Positions 22,231 to 34,000 of a stretch of 64,000 bases of DNA are shown here, in pieces; position 1 is the stretch's first letter; every line of letters starts with the position of its first letter. Source of the DNA: Capitella teleta (Eukaryota; Annelida; Polychaeta; Capitellidae); NCBI GenBank assembly GCA_000328365.1, contig KB307920.1:178978-242977 (forward strand). The letters run 5' to 3'. The translations under genes and the position numbers were made by a program. The notes below the pieces were generated by a model. The model saw only the letters and a program-made list of their open reading frames with translations. It made no database searches and was not told the origin of the DNA.

Positions 22231-24200
22231 TCAAAGGTCAATGCTTGTCACGACCTGAGACGTAGGTTGTCTAGGTGGCTTGTCATCAACGACATTTTTG
22301 GGGAAAAAGAAATATAGAATCAGCGAAAATATGTAGTCAAAACACTCAACCACGACAATAAGGGTGATCCCCGAGTACATATTCATCAAACTAGCAAGTG
22401 TCGTCACAAAGTCCAATTCAGACATTTTGATTTCATCAGAAATGACTGACACTTCAAGCTTGCTGAGCGTAAGCTCCACTTTGGCAAAAGTCCTTGGTAT
22501 GGCGGTTTCCTTCCTGAGTTTATGCAGTGCAGCAGAAGCATTTCTCGTGTTGAGGTATTCATTTCTGATATCTCTGTAAGCATCGTATCTACCTGCAAAT
22601 GATTTACCTTCGATATACGCGTTGTAGAAAGAAACCTGCTGAGCGTCCCTCGGCCAAATTGACGATGAAATTGAAGTATCGACCAGGAGTTCCTCGCACT
22701 CCCACGGACAAACGCTGGAACACTTTCTCTCGACAGCTTTGGTGGCTTCAATACTGCATCTCAGTGTCTTGAATCGCTCATCAAAAGTAGAGTAGGCTCC
22801 ACCACAAAACATATCCTGGGTTTGATTTTGATCAAACACTGCTCTGGTGGCAGCTGAGAAGCAGCGGCATGCCCTTGTGATCTCATTCTGACGACAGGCC
22901 TCTTCACAAGATTGCTTCGTGTATGGAATCACTGAAGAAGTATACGCAAAGGACATATTACTTGCAGGGTCTCGGATGCAATCTCCATACGGATTCTCTA
23001 GCCTCATGCGAAGGCTTAAAGCCATGTTGATCACATTATTGGTGCCTGGTTGTATTCGGATGCTTTCGTACGTGTCGTCGGGGATTTGGCTTTGACTAGA
23101 GAGAGTCACAATCGCCCCACTTTCCTGCACGTCTGACTCGAGAACTTTTGTTCCAGGTACAATGAAACTATCATCGTCATTTAAGTGAAGAATGGCAGAT
23201 ATTTTTCTCGGTCTTATTGCTTCGAAGACTTCACGTGTTATTCTGATATGCACACAAGAGAAGTACGTCGCGATTTGAACTGTGCTTACGATGGCCACAT
23301 CTGCACATTTGTAACTCAAACCAGGCACGTCAGTTGTCACCACACAATCAATTAAGAAATTTTCATGAGGCTGACCGTATTTCTTTGCTTTTTCCGTCCC
23401 CAAGAATTGGAAAAACGCCGATGCCTTCGTCAGCTCTGAGAAAGTATAAGTATCGCTTATGGTATCCTTGCTTTGATTAATCATATCTGAAATGTTTTTG
23501 TTGAGCTGCACGAAGTAATCGACTAGTTCTTCCTCTTGCTTTGTTCCGTGTACAGGCTTCATGTTACACAGCGTGGAGGTAGGGAAAGTGATTGGCAGCA
23601 TAGCTCCTGTGTCTCCCAGTCCAGAAGTCCTCAATTTTATTGTTGTATCATGCGAATAATACTCTCGAAAAGCCTCTCTGACTTGCACCACAGCAAGTGC
23701 AAACAGCAGCCAGATTGATACGAGCCACCACACCTTCAGGAAAGTATACTCTGTCTTGAAGTAACGATTCACTCCTTTGATAGTGCTCAGAAGCAGACAG
23801 TTTCTGGTGACTTCAGCAAAACCTTGCCACCACATGGCCATCTTGTTCCTCTCACGGGCTAAATTGTTCGATCTCAGGTCATTCTGTGTGTGACCCTGCA
23901 TCAAATTATTCCGTTTTTAAAACATCAAAAACACATGTTGTAGCTTTCTTGATGCAAACAGCATAATTATAGATTACTTAATGCAACGTGTTAAAATCTC
24001 ACATACTAACATCGACACAGCGCCTGGCTTCGTAACAATGAAATGAACTGAAACCAACCTCTCGAATTAAGGCGATGTTTTCTTAGGGCCTACACTACGC
24101 TATACCATAATCGACTCACCTCGGGTGGTATCCCACTCCTGGCCTTCCTCACATACTCATCCATCGAGAAAACTGCATTGCCTCTATTTTCAGGTAGCAT
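22231..24200 (-). CDS. DEG/ENaC-family sodium channel subunit, two exons
   Basis: Trimeric amiloride-type cation channel of the plasma membrane; in invertebrates the family includes peptide-, acid- and touch-gated members. Exon 1 is 24200-24120 (27 codons, ATG at 24200, donor GAG|GTGAGT) and exon 2 is 23895-22231 (554 codons plus stop, acceptor TTTGATGCAG). Together they give 581 residues, normal for the family. In order: cytosolic N-terminus with STIKGVNRYF (the gating His-Gly position is Lys-Gly); TM1 at about 82-99 (WWLVSIWLLFALAVVQV); a large extracellular loop with the conserved cysteine-rich part (SCEEACRQNEITRACRC ... CSSVCPWECEELL ... SSSIWP); TM2 at about 530-565, including MYSGITLIVVVECFDYIFSL. 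In TM2 the G-x-S selectivity filter reads G-I-T. The C-terminus is short (about 25 residues) with no PPxY motif. The ligand cannot be told from sequence. Confidence 0.93.
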
Positions 24201-24209
24201 GGCAACATA

Positions 24210-24510
24210 CAGCTCAGCGTAATTGCAACACCTGCATGATTAGATGTCGTGTCAATATTACATTCTGCTACTTAATTGAACGTATAACATCGACGTTAAA
24301 CATTATGACTCACTAATCACCATAGAAAATGTGGAACACCCGGTGAGCCCTGTCGACCGAGTGTTTTGTTCGTCTGCTTGTTGCTCTGTTACGTTGCTCT
24401 ATTACGACCTGACCCCATTCAGTAGCCTATATATATGCCACATGTTTACTGCTCTGAGATATTTTCACTTTTCATTGTCGGATAAATAATTTCAGCCCAA
24501 CTTCAATACA
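24210..24510. other. Upstream flank of the DEG/ENaC gene
   Basis: Non-coding, ending at the small mariner-type element. It probably holds the promoter and 5' untranslated region. I see no TATA box at a convincing distance. Confidence 0.4.
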
Positions 24511-24512
24511 TA

Positions 24513-24591
24513 CAGGGTGTCTCAAAAAATGTACTCAAACAGCATGTTAGCAGCTGTTAAAGTATGAGTACATTTTTTTGGAGACACCCTG
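24513..24591. mobile_element. 79-bp mariner-type hairpin MITE
   Basis: Begins CAGGGTGTCTCAAAAAATGT and ends with the near-perfect reverse complement (ACATTTTTTTGGAGACACCC then TG), so the whole element is an imperfect palindrome with about 28-bp arms. TA lies on both sides (24511-24512 and 24592-24593), the expected Tc1/mariner target duplication. Confidence 0.85.
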
Positions 24592-25198
24592 TATTGCCAA
24601 CTGCTATAACAGCAACATTTAGCATGAAACGAATACCTTTATTTACCCGTAATAAAACACCGAGAAACCGAAGCCTTGCTGTTTGACGCCGATAAGGCTT
24701 TTTCTGTGATAAAGTGGTATATACACTTATAGAGGCAGGCCTATAAGTCTGCTTTTGTGTTATACTTCTACGTTAACACAACTGACATCTGCTTTGATCA
24801 GCTTGATTCGCATCTAGCTATGCGATTGACAACCATCGGATTATTCGTGGCGCCTGGTATGCGAGACTGTGGGCAAAATTGAAAGCCAGCAATCGTCTGA
24901 TGTCTAGTATTTTGAAAATCATTTAACAGCAGCCATTGTTATAATAAATTATATGATTGGAGCATAATGTGTCGCGCGTTTTTTGATCGCCTTCCATTAT
25001 ATATAATCATCGAAAGATAACTTAACTGACTCATCTATATACATTGATATATTTCATTCACTCACCCTTTGACTGATAGTTCCAGATGCTGCCCGATCTT
25101 TCTGCAATCAACAATACTGCAATACCCGTATCGTCTGCAAGTTGTTTGATGTTTCTACTGTCGCCGATTGTCAGGTCATTCATACACGGGGTTCTTTT

Positions 25199-25384
25199 AG
25201 CTCTGTACGTAGCAAAAGACTACGCGCAGAGCTGCAATGAAAACTGAAACTTGAAACTTGGAACAAAAAACCTGTAGTTACAAATGGAATTTCCGTGAAA
25301 CGACTCGGCTCGGCAATGCTCGTGCTGGGGTTCGATCTCACTCGGAAAACTGCTCTGCACGAAGCCCTTTGCTGCGTGCAGAGC
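25199..25384. repeat. Two related stem-loops about 150 bp apart
   Basis: Stem-loop 1: AGCTCTGTACGTAG (25199-25212), 7-base loop, CTACGCGCAGAGCT (25220-25233). Stem-loop 2: GCTCTGCACGAAGC (25352-25365), 5-base loop, GCTGCGTGCAGAGC (25371-25384). Arms pair with one or two mismatches and share a GCTCTGCACGTAG-like core. A further half-copy, GCTCTGTGCGTAG, starts at 25386. Confidence 0.6.
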
Positions 25385-25440
25385 CGCTCTGTGCGTAGAC
25401 ACAGGCCGAAGGGGAAAGGTGAACGACCGAGAAGAAGAGA

Positions 25441-25478
25441 GCACACGCACGCACACCCCCACGCACGCACGCACACCC
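25441..25478. repeat. ACGC microsatellite
   Basis: Imperfect CACG/CACAC repeat. The 113-codon minus-strand frame over it owes its Cys/Val/Arg run to the repeat. Confidence 0.85.
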
Positions 25479-25639
25479 TAACCGACACACATATAGAGAT
25501 CAATAATGCATATTTCAACAAATCAAGTTCTTAATAAGATAAAGATAAATTTAACAGGATAACGAATAATAAGATCACGCAGTGCACAGTTATGGGTTGG
25601 TGCGTGAGAATGGTCAGTCCTTACTTCATAAATTTACGT

Positions 25640-28600
25640 GGGAGTCAATTATCACATAGCTTGGACATGAAGCAAGCGAGGGCTTTTTGACCATGTCGAA
25701 ATGAGGTGATGTGGAGGGCAGCGGAATAGGCGTCGCTGGTGTGATCGAGGAAAGGTATGGTGAGTATGGCTCTGTGTTGCGGGCATTTTATTCGGTCTCT
25801 ATGTGGCTGTGGCGGAGACCCAGGCGAAAGAAGCGTATTCCAAATGGCTCCCCGCGCATTTTTTTTTATATTGGTTGACAACAGATCACGGATTCTGACG
25901 TTACATGATTTTGATAGTCGTCGACGAGCTCTGTTGTTCTTTTGCGAGTCATCGCATTGTGTCCATTAATTACGTTGGCTGAGATCGCTGTCATGGATGA
26001 AGCCCAGATGTCCTCTATTTGAGAGTGGCGTAAGGGGCGGAGAAAGATACTCTGAAGACAAACCACTTGATGCGAGGTCATGGTCAAGAATTTCATACAT
26101 GAAATTTACACAGCTGTACAACACGTACACAAAGATCGATTGATTGGGTTCTCCTGCACGTGTCCAAAGCCGAAGAGTATCACAGGTTACATAATGATGG
26201 CGTCAAATCCAAATGGAATTTGGATTTGGAGGCCAATGACCAGCACTGCTGCAAGAGAACAATACAGGTGGTCGCGCGGATTGTGCGCTCATGCAACATA
26301 TACGGCCACACCCTGACGAATCATTGGGCAAGGGAGCGACTCAAATTGGACATAATTAATTAATTGGAGTCTCAGAAACCAGGTGAGTAACATTACACAA
26401 ATGGACCGTGACCTTGACCTTTCGTTATTGTACAGAGATACATTGTAGGAGTACATTAGAAAGTTTGGTGAATTTGATTGTAAAGGGCATGATATGGGAA
26501 AGAGAAGAAAAGAGCATGGCCACAATAGAACAATATTACAATGAATTGAAGCATAATCAATTAATTATTTTCTCTAACAAGCCGTCTGAAAAACTGAACC
26601 CGTGTCCCAAAAACTGCGACCAAAGCATAAAGAAAATTGGAACTTTCTGAGACGAGGGAAATGAACCAGCTTAAAGAACAAGTTGAGCTCCGAAAATTAA
26701 CAAGCCAGAAGAACAAGTCAATGAGAAGTTGCCAGATTAATTTCGCCCCATATTCCTCCTGCCGCATTGTTTCGGATCATTCTCAGGAGCAAGGAGCGAG
26801 TTAATTGGTTAATGGAGGATGCCATAGAACTGTGTCTCCCTCACCCCCAAGATGGTTTAATTGTGTCGTATCTTGATAATTTTACTAACACAATGTTGAT
26901 CTAAACTGCTCAAAGAACCATTGCGTAAATCTTGTCAATGATATTATTAGTTATAAAGGCGGATGTTGGCGCCAGCATGAATCGCCTTTCCGTCTTCTGT
27001 GACGTAACAGCCGGTTTGCAAAATCTCTAGTGTTTGTTTTCTGTGGTGCTGCCAACAATTCTGCAGCTGTTTGTCAACCTTGCTCCAAAAACTCAATGAC
27101 CTACTTTGTTTGATTGTTTGTTTGCTTGCTTGGTGTTGGAATTTTTTATACGGTGGCATTCATCATGTAGATGCATTGAGAGCCTCATTTACTAGGTACT
27201 AGATAACACGTGGCTCAACACCCCGCAGCCATGTGTGTTCGCTCGTGGACAGAGACGCCAACCGTTTCTTCCCCAGAGGGATATGCGAACGACTTAGCCT
27301 TGACCAATGACATCATCTGCTGATCACCACTGGATCATTATAATTCTGCACATGCATATAATCGATTAGTTGTAGCTCATGAATTAAATATATAGGATGT
27401 TAATATGGAAAGCCAGGTAACGCACCGAGGACCTTCACATGTTAATGTTGGCTGACATCGTAAATTAACATTTTGCAACACAGATGTCGCGTGAGTGCGA
27501 ATGAGGTTCCTCCACGATGCAAATTGAAACTCTCGAGTCTGACTAATTTTTAGTTTGGTTTTAAATGAACATTCATTACATGAGTATGAAGCATGCCATG
27601 TCGATTATCCTCAAATTCTTACATCGTTGAAGATTTGCACACAAATGTAAAAGTGGTCTATCTTGGCCCCCGAGTTCAAAGTCAAATATTTTTAGTAATA
27701 ATTGCACATGATTATACATGAGTGTGTAAATTTAGAGTGATCAAGTTTTGTGGGATTTCCATTGATCATAACCAAATCAATTATTCCCTGGTGAAGTGAT
27801 TAATGAATAATCAAGTAAATTTACTCGAAGAACTGATGCAATTAAGGAACGATGAGTGACATTGCAGTTGCACCTATTTCTCAACATGAAGCTTCAAACG
27901 CACAAATTAATTTGCATTTTTTGAAACATGTTGTTTGTTAACAGTTTTATCTGTCTCTCATTTTCAATTAGTATTCATATCCATTCGTTTTATAATTAGG
28001 TCTTTTTATATGGTGTGAAAAATATCATTATTATAACGCAAAATCATAACGCTTAAGAATATAAAATCTGCGTTGTGATGTGGATATGCACGTCGATTAT
28101 TGCCTATGATACGTGATTGTTGATGCTTGACTTATTCATTTAATATCCATCTTCCAGGTGTGCAGCCTTACAACCGGGGTCGTTCTCACACCTTGGAATG
28201 CCCCCTACAATTGACCGTAGTTTTGCTCCTAGCACAATCCCATCTTTTCTGTTCTGTGATTTTCTGCATTGCATGTGAGAAACGGAGGCTGCCCCAAACT
28301 TTTCCTACTACTATAATATAACCCACGAATAATTATTCCCAGGCAACACGCGAGTCACAGACACAGTCATCCGGTCAAACAGTCGCTTGACCACCAATCA
28401 ATATGACATTCATCAGGACCCCACCACATTTTGGATTTTTCAAGGTAAATTTAACCAATTTAATTTGGTGTAAAGTGATTGTGCGGTGTCTTTGTTATTC
28501 CGAGGGTGTCACCATTCCACCTAGGTTATCAGCGAAGACATGGATATTTGGTGTGGAATTGGACTCGCTACACCTTCCCTTCATGACAGGTAAACAGACT

Positions 28601-28935
28601 GAACCGATGACCTACCATGGTCCCCATTAATTGACAATACTCGACTTAACTATTCTCTTTCCTCAGAATGCTCGTCTCCCTTTCATATTTGATATGTCTT
28701 ACTCAATATCACTACAACAACTTCAACGACGTTCAAATTGCCGAATGTTTGAAAATCCACCGAGTGATTATCGGTGGTGAACATTATATCCTTCGAAGAG
28801 ACTCGCTCCACACAGCTTCGCCCGCTGTTCTTCTCCTGAACGGTAGCTTTGTTTTGCTTGGTCGCCAACCAATAGGCTACCATGCTCAAGTGCCATTGTT
28901 TTCATCACATGAAAATCTATTGAAGTGGACGCTCG
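25640..28935. other. Non-coding stretch, no gene seen
   Basis: Frames of 60-97 codons occur on both strands (25645-26096, 26289-26767, 28668-28961) without domains or splice context. TCATAACGCTTAA occurs at 28044-28056. Decayed LINE sequence at 25.6-26.1 kb is possible but not supported by a motif. Confidence 0.35.
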
Positions 28936-28947
28936 TTTTGTTATATA

Positions 28948-29277
28948 GAGTGAGTGAGTGATGGGGTTTTACAGCTCCACCCAACCCATTCGGGTGATAC
29001 GGGCGCCAGAACAGAAGGCCCGGGACCGGGGTTTCCCCCTACTCTTATCGATAAATCCCAAGGGGTCTTTATCCTGCATACCACCATAGACAGTAGTACA
29101 CAGCGCCCGGCCTTGTTACGCAGTTGGGCAGCACTGCTGAGTCACCAAAGAATTACAATTGTAATTCACAATCATAACGGCCTGATCGGGTCTCGAACCC
29201 GGGACCTCGACCCCCACGGTCGGCATAGGATTGCAGACAGCGGTTTAACCCACTGTGCTATTCGGTGCCCCTGTTAA
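28948..29277 (-). mobile_element. tRNA-derived SINE, full-length copy
   Basis: Read on the minus strand, the 5' end near 29275 is tRNA-like: A box TAGCACAGTGG and a perfect B box GGTTCGAGACC about 45 bp apart, the internal RNA polymerase III promoter. A roughly 200-bp body follows, then a tail of CTCA/ACTC repeats near 28950. The flanks TTTTGTTATATA (28936-28947) and TTTTGTCATATA (29278-29289) are a 12-bp target-site duplication with one difference. The second copy is at 44422-44714. The 107-codon frame on the plus strand is not a gene. Confidence 0.88.
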
Positions 29278-29289
29278 TTTTGTCATATA

Positions 29290-31004
29290 TAAAACCAATT
29301 CAAGTATTGGAGTCGATCATGTTGATCGGCTCATTTCACGCTTTATCAGGCAATGTTTTATGGCAATAAAAGATCTTTTCATCTGAAGCTCTCAGTTGTC
29401 TTATGTTCGCCAAACTATTAAATCGGTGTAAATCTACCATTATTGCATGGTCGTTATTTTCATTATAGGCAGTGCATGATTTCCTATGTAGAATCTTTAA
29501 TGAATGCCTTTGATCACATTAATGTTCTTTGACAATGGCTGCCAACCGAATGCCCTCAGACTCATAATGCCCAGGAATCGTTATGACTCACTTATGACTA
29601 CAAGTTGCTTGACTTATCTGTGAGTTGATGACGTCAGAGAACACAAGCGATGCCCAAGATATCTTACGTCCACCAATCATACAATACCTGGCTTGTTCCA
29701 ATATAGCGAGATGGATGTAGCGAGATCACGTTATTTCGTTCGAATTTTCACAATTGCAATGTGAATGCATGCCGCTCTTTTGCTTTTGTATGTATTCTGA
29801 AAAGCAGATCTTCAAAGATTTCTAACAGACACTGGAAATAAAGAAGGTTCGTAGAGGTAGAGTTGTTGGGTTTGACTTGCCTGGACACCAGTGTGCGTTT
29901 AAACATCCACCTCCGCCATTCTACAAGTATAAATACCTTTTTTGTTGATGAAATGTTTGAAAAGTACTTAAGCCATATGGTAGTGATGTGCTATATGTAT
30001 CTTGCTAGTTGTAAAGCCTTTGATCACAGAAAGAAAACCGAGAAGCGATCTGTTTTAGCGCCTTTAGCTGCTGTGTCCGCTTATACAATGATCGCTGTTT
30101 ACTAGAATATAGTTATATAGTTACTCCAGATAACAATAACTTTAAAATTTCGTGGATCTCGGGAATAAACACTCACATTGGGCTAAAGTGGCGCTCTGAT
30201 TATTTTACCAGCAATCCACATAATTCCACACCTTTTCCTATTTATTTTCGTTATTTTCGACACGTGTTTCTTCTATACAGCGGTTTTATAAACTTATCAA
30301 TAGCCACAACTCAAACTGACCCAGTAGAAATTAAAACGGAGGCAGCAAGGTTGTTGAACGTTTAATTCCGCATACAATCAGATACGATATTACATAACAA
30401 TACAATAACTATTTAAGCCATACAAGCAGTGGCAATTATATACAAAAGCAAATAACTGAAGCAAAGGTCAACAAGGGACAACATTCCTGCAGTTGATCAA
30501 ATTCAGCCCCATTTTTAACGGGACAAGAAGCGGAATGAAAATAAATGCTTCTGACGTCACTTCCGCTCATGACGTCAGAGCTATACAATTATAGAACGTT
30601 ATGATGCTGAGCCCAAGGTGTGAGATATAACCATAAACAAATATTGAAAAGGTGCTATACAATAAACAAAGGGAGGGGCGATCGGCTTCGATTAGTTAGA
30701 CTTATATGGACAACAGTAAAACTTCCGAGTATTTGATATTGCTCACAGCCGAGTTGGAACGACGCACAACATGCACGCGTGACGCTCATACAAATATAGA
30801 CCCTGTTCGACTGCAGGGCGTGCTGTATTAATCAGATGACTAGACTGTCACAGAACAAGCCGGCGATCAACAAATTACAATCCAAACAACGCCCTGGGTA
30901 GATCAAAATAAGATGACCTCATATTGTGGTTTAATTCAAAACTCGCAAGGTGGCGCGCGTGTCTATTCAATCTTAAGAGTGACGTGATCATAACGCACTG
31001 GGCG
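29290..31004. other. Non-coding stretch downstream of the tachykinin receptor gene
   Basis: Contains two full CRE palindromes TGACGTCA at 30552-30559 and 30570-30577. It probably includes the receptor's 3' untranslated region next to 31005. No other coding frame is supported. Confidence 0.45.
30552..30577. promoter_or_regulatory. Pair of full CRE palindromes
   Basis: TGACGTCA occurs twice, start to start 18 bp apart. This is the full palindromic site bound by CREB/ATF-type bZIP proteins. Function is inferred only; the surrounding sequence could also belong to a mobile element. Confidence 0.35.
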
Positions 31005-34000
31005 TCATAACGCTTCATCTTCAGTGCCGCTTTTCCCATGTGGGTAGAGCTTGTGGGCGTCATTACGTCCTCCTTGTGGACTACAGCATCTACTCTCTTC
31101 CAGTCGCTCTATCATGGTCTGCATAACGGAGCAGCTGGTTCCATCATTGGCTTCAGTGTACTTGGTGTTCTCCGAGACGCTCATACGTACAGAGGTGCTC
31201 ACTCCGCCACGCCCCAACCCCTTGGCGTCTGATGGACGCCAATGGACGAAGGGCAGCCACTGGAAGACGTACTTGAAACCCTTGCGGAACCTGATTTCAC
31301 AAATGCGAAAGAAGAAAAGGAAAAGAAACAGAATTAACAAATTCACAGAATTAGACTGGATTTATCCATACCTCTGATTCATCCAGCAATAAATGATAGG
31401 GTTGTACATGGAATTGCTCATAGCGATCCAGTATGCTATCATGTAGATGTGTTGGAGGTATGTGATGTCAACGAGTCCTTTTATGGTCAATGAGAGCAGG
31501 ATTAATACGTTCTGGGGTAACCAACACACGCCGAAGATGAGCACAACGACAATCATCATCTTCACGACCTGAGAAGTAAACAAGGGAAAAAGTGTAAGTT
31601 ACAATAATGCAAGAATGCAGCCGCAAGAATTATATAGTTATTGAGAGATAAAACACGGGGAGGAGAGGGTTATACTCAGATAGATATGTTTGAGCGAATC
31701 TGGAGCCATATTACCGACGAGACGAGGAAGCTTGAAGTTTTAATGCTTCCACACCTCGCAACTTTGTTCAATGTCATTATTCGGGGTATAAAAGAATTGG
31801 CATATTATTCATATCATCGAGCGACTTCCTGAGTCACCATGGTTACAATGCTACAATAATGCAGCTCTAAATCTTCAGAATCTGATTATTTCTGGTATGT
31901 TGATTGCATTGTTTAACCGCCTGCGTAGTATACATAAGCACACTTTGCAACATTTGTTTGACTCGTAAATGTTTTTGCGTCCCTGGATTCCAACACGTTG
32001 AGATTTAACTGGTGTTTGTTGTTTACATAAAAAAAAGCGGAATACTCTAATGTTTATTATGATTAAAAGACGCACGAATCCTTCATGCCAATTTTAACGG
32101 TACATCCCTTGAAGTAGACAAGAAACCAAGCGAGATTCTAAGCTTGTTTGGTTTCCTGTCGCAATGAATGACATCAACAACTGATATACGTATATGTAAT
32201 TGCCATATCTTCCGCCTGCCTTATGCGATGACCAAGAAGCCTGTGAATACTGGTGATTCGAATAGTTGATAAAATAACTGGAAGTAGGATACCGATCTCA
32301 TAATATACTCACACTATATAATAAACTCCACTGATACAATGGATAATCTCCCCGTAGATTTTATGCCATAGGGTATTTGAGGGTGAGAAGACCAACTTTG
32401 CCGACTATCTCGACCCGAATTAACACCGAGGCATGATGATAGACTAGCCTTAATTGGAGAGTGCGGTCGATAACGACCAGCAGGTCAGTGCTACGTCACA
32501 CCTTTGCCATTCAGCTACAAGGAGAAAATTAGATCATTAGTTGTATTAGTGAAAATTACTCTTGTAGAATCAACTGAACTGCATTAACAGTGATTGCAAT
32601 GGGTCATTTAGCCAGTCATAATACTAGTCTAAGGCGGTCATTTACCATCTCTCCCGAATGGAAAACAATGTGATATTTTAGCCGATTTGAATTTCTCCGT
32701 ACCACACTGTGAATAAGATCTTGTACCAACGCTGAGTAATCCGATTAACAGTAATTGTGACCTAGAAGATCGCGAAATTGAGACCTTGTTTATAAAGCTC
32801 CAGTTACACGTGTGACCGCAGAAAATACTTGTGTCCAATGATGTCCAATCTGTCAACGTCTTAAGCAACCTTGCAAGTGGCAAAGCAGGCTTTCTGGACA
32901 AAAGCAATCAAACCTTCCTTGTTGGTCTGAGTTGTGCGACAAGTGGAATGTTACAACACACGAGAATATTTCTCCGGGACCATCTCTCCTTGTAATGGAA
33001 AGTGATCGTACTTAAGACTGTCTCTCATTTCTGATCACGCTAAGGATGTGTTGAGGCATGCGCCATTACCATTTTAACATTTGTCATTATCGATTGACTG
33101 CCAGTGAATCCCAACCACGCCCAGTGAACGACAAGTGTGCTTGTTATTCCCGGCCAATTATGAACATCTTACTGTGGTTTAGATTTTGCATATTCACGAC
33201 GTGCAATTGTTTTTACACCTTACGAAGCATAATGCATTGTGCAGCTGACAATGACGCCTGTCAATACAATTTTGACATGAGATTGAAAACACAATAATCA
33301 GTTATGTTAAAGAACACATAAACATGTATATATGTAACTGAGCAACAGTTGCATATAGCTACACTTGATTTTTACCCTTTGTAGTTTATAATTATAATTG
33401 TTGTTAGCGCCCTAGGAAGGTACAAAACAAAACCCTATCACGTGTACCGCCACTCGGCTCTTCGGTAAAATTCCTAGACATGGCAACTTTGTTCAATGTC
33501 ATTAATCTGATATACTTTGGTTCCACAAAACTGAAAGACATAAGCAGCTAGGTTTCAGCAATTTATTTGGGAATTCATACACAGATTAGATAAAGTTAGA
33601 TAATCAGAACTTCATGTTAGTCTATGGATGTTCTAATCGAATATTTATTCTACCCTAGCTTACACTGGCCCAGTTAAATTGATTAAATTATGCAAATTCG
33701 TGACTCAAATAAACAACAACATGGTACAATCAATGGGAAAGAGGGCAACAGGCGATGACAATTGATTCATGGCATTCTGGGTAATCTCTAAAGAATCGTT
33801 GAACATACAACTTTAACGTTGACGACCAAGAAAGGCATTAAAGAGCCGTAAGAACGAAACCGAAATGCGACAGCCAAAGCCAAAAGACGGAACAGGTCGA
33901 TGCAGAACGTCCTCGTAAGGACCATTCTAAGGCCAATGGTTCTAATCTCCGAACATTCATTGTCCTTTATAGATGGTGCACGGCAATGACCACACACCGT

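Noticed and set aside
25180-25534. 113-codon frame with a hydrophobic, Cys-rich start resembling a signal peptide
   Set aside because: The start is the translated ACGC microsatellite. The rest crosses the hairpin repeats and has no splice context.
28954-29277. 107-codon frame repeated near 44424
   Set aside because: Both frames are translations of the same SINE read antisense.
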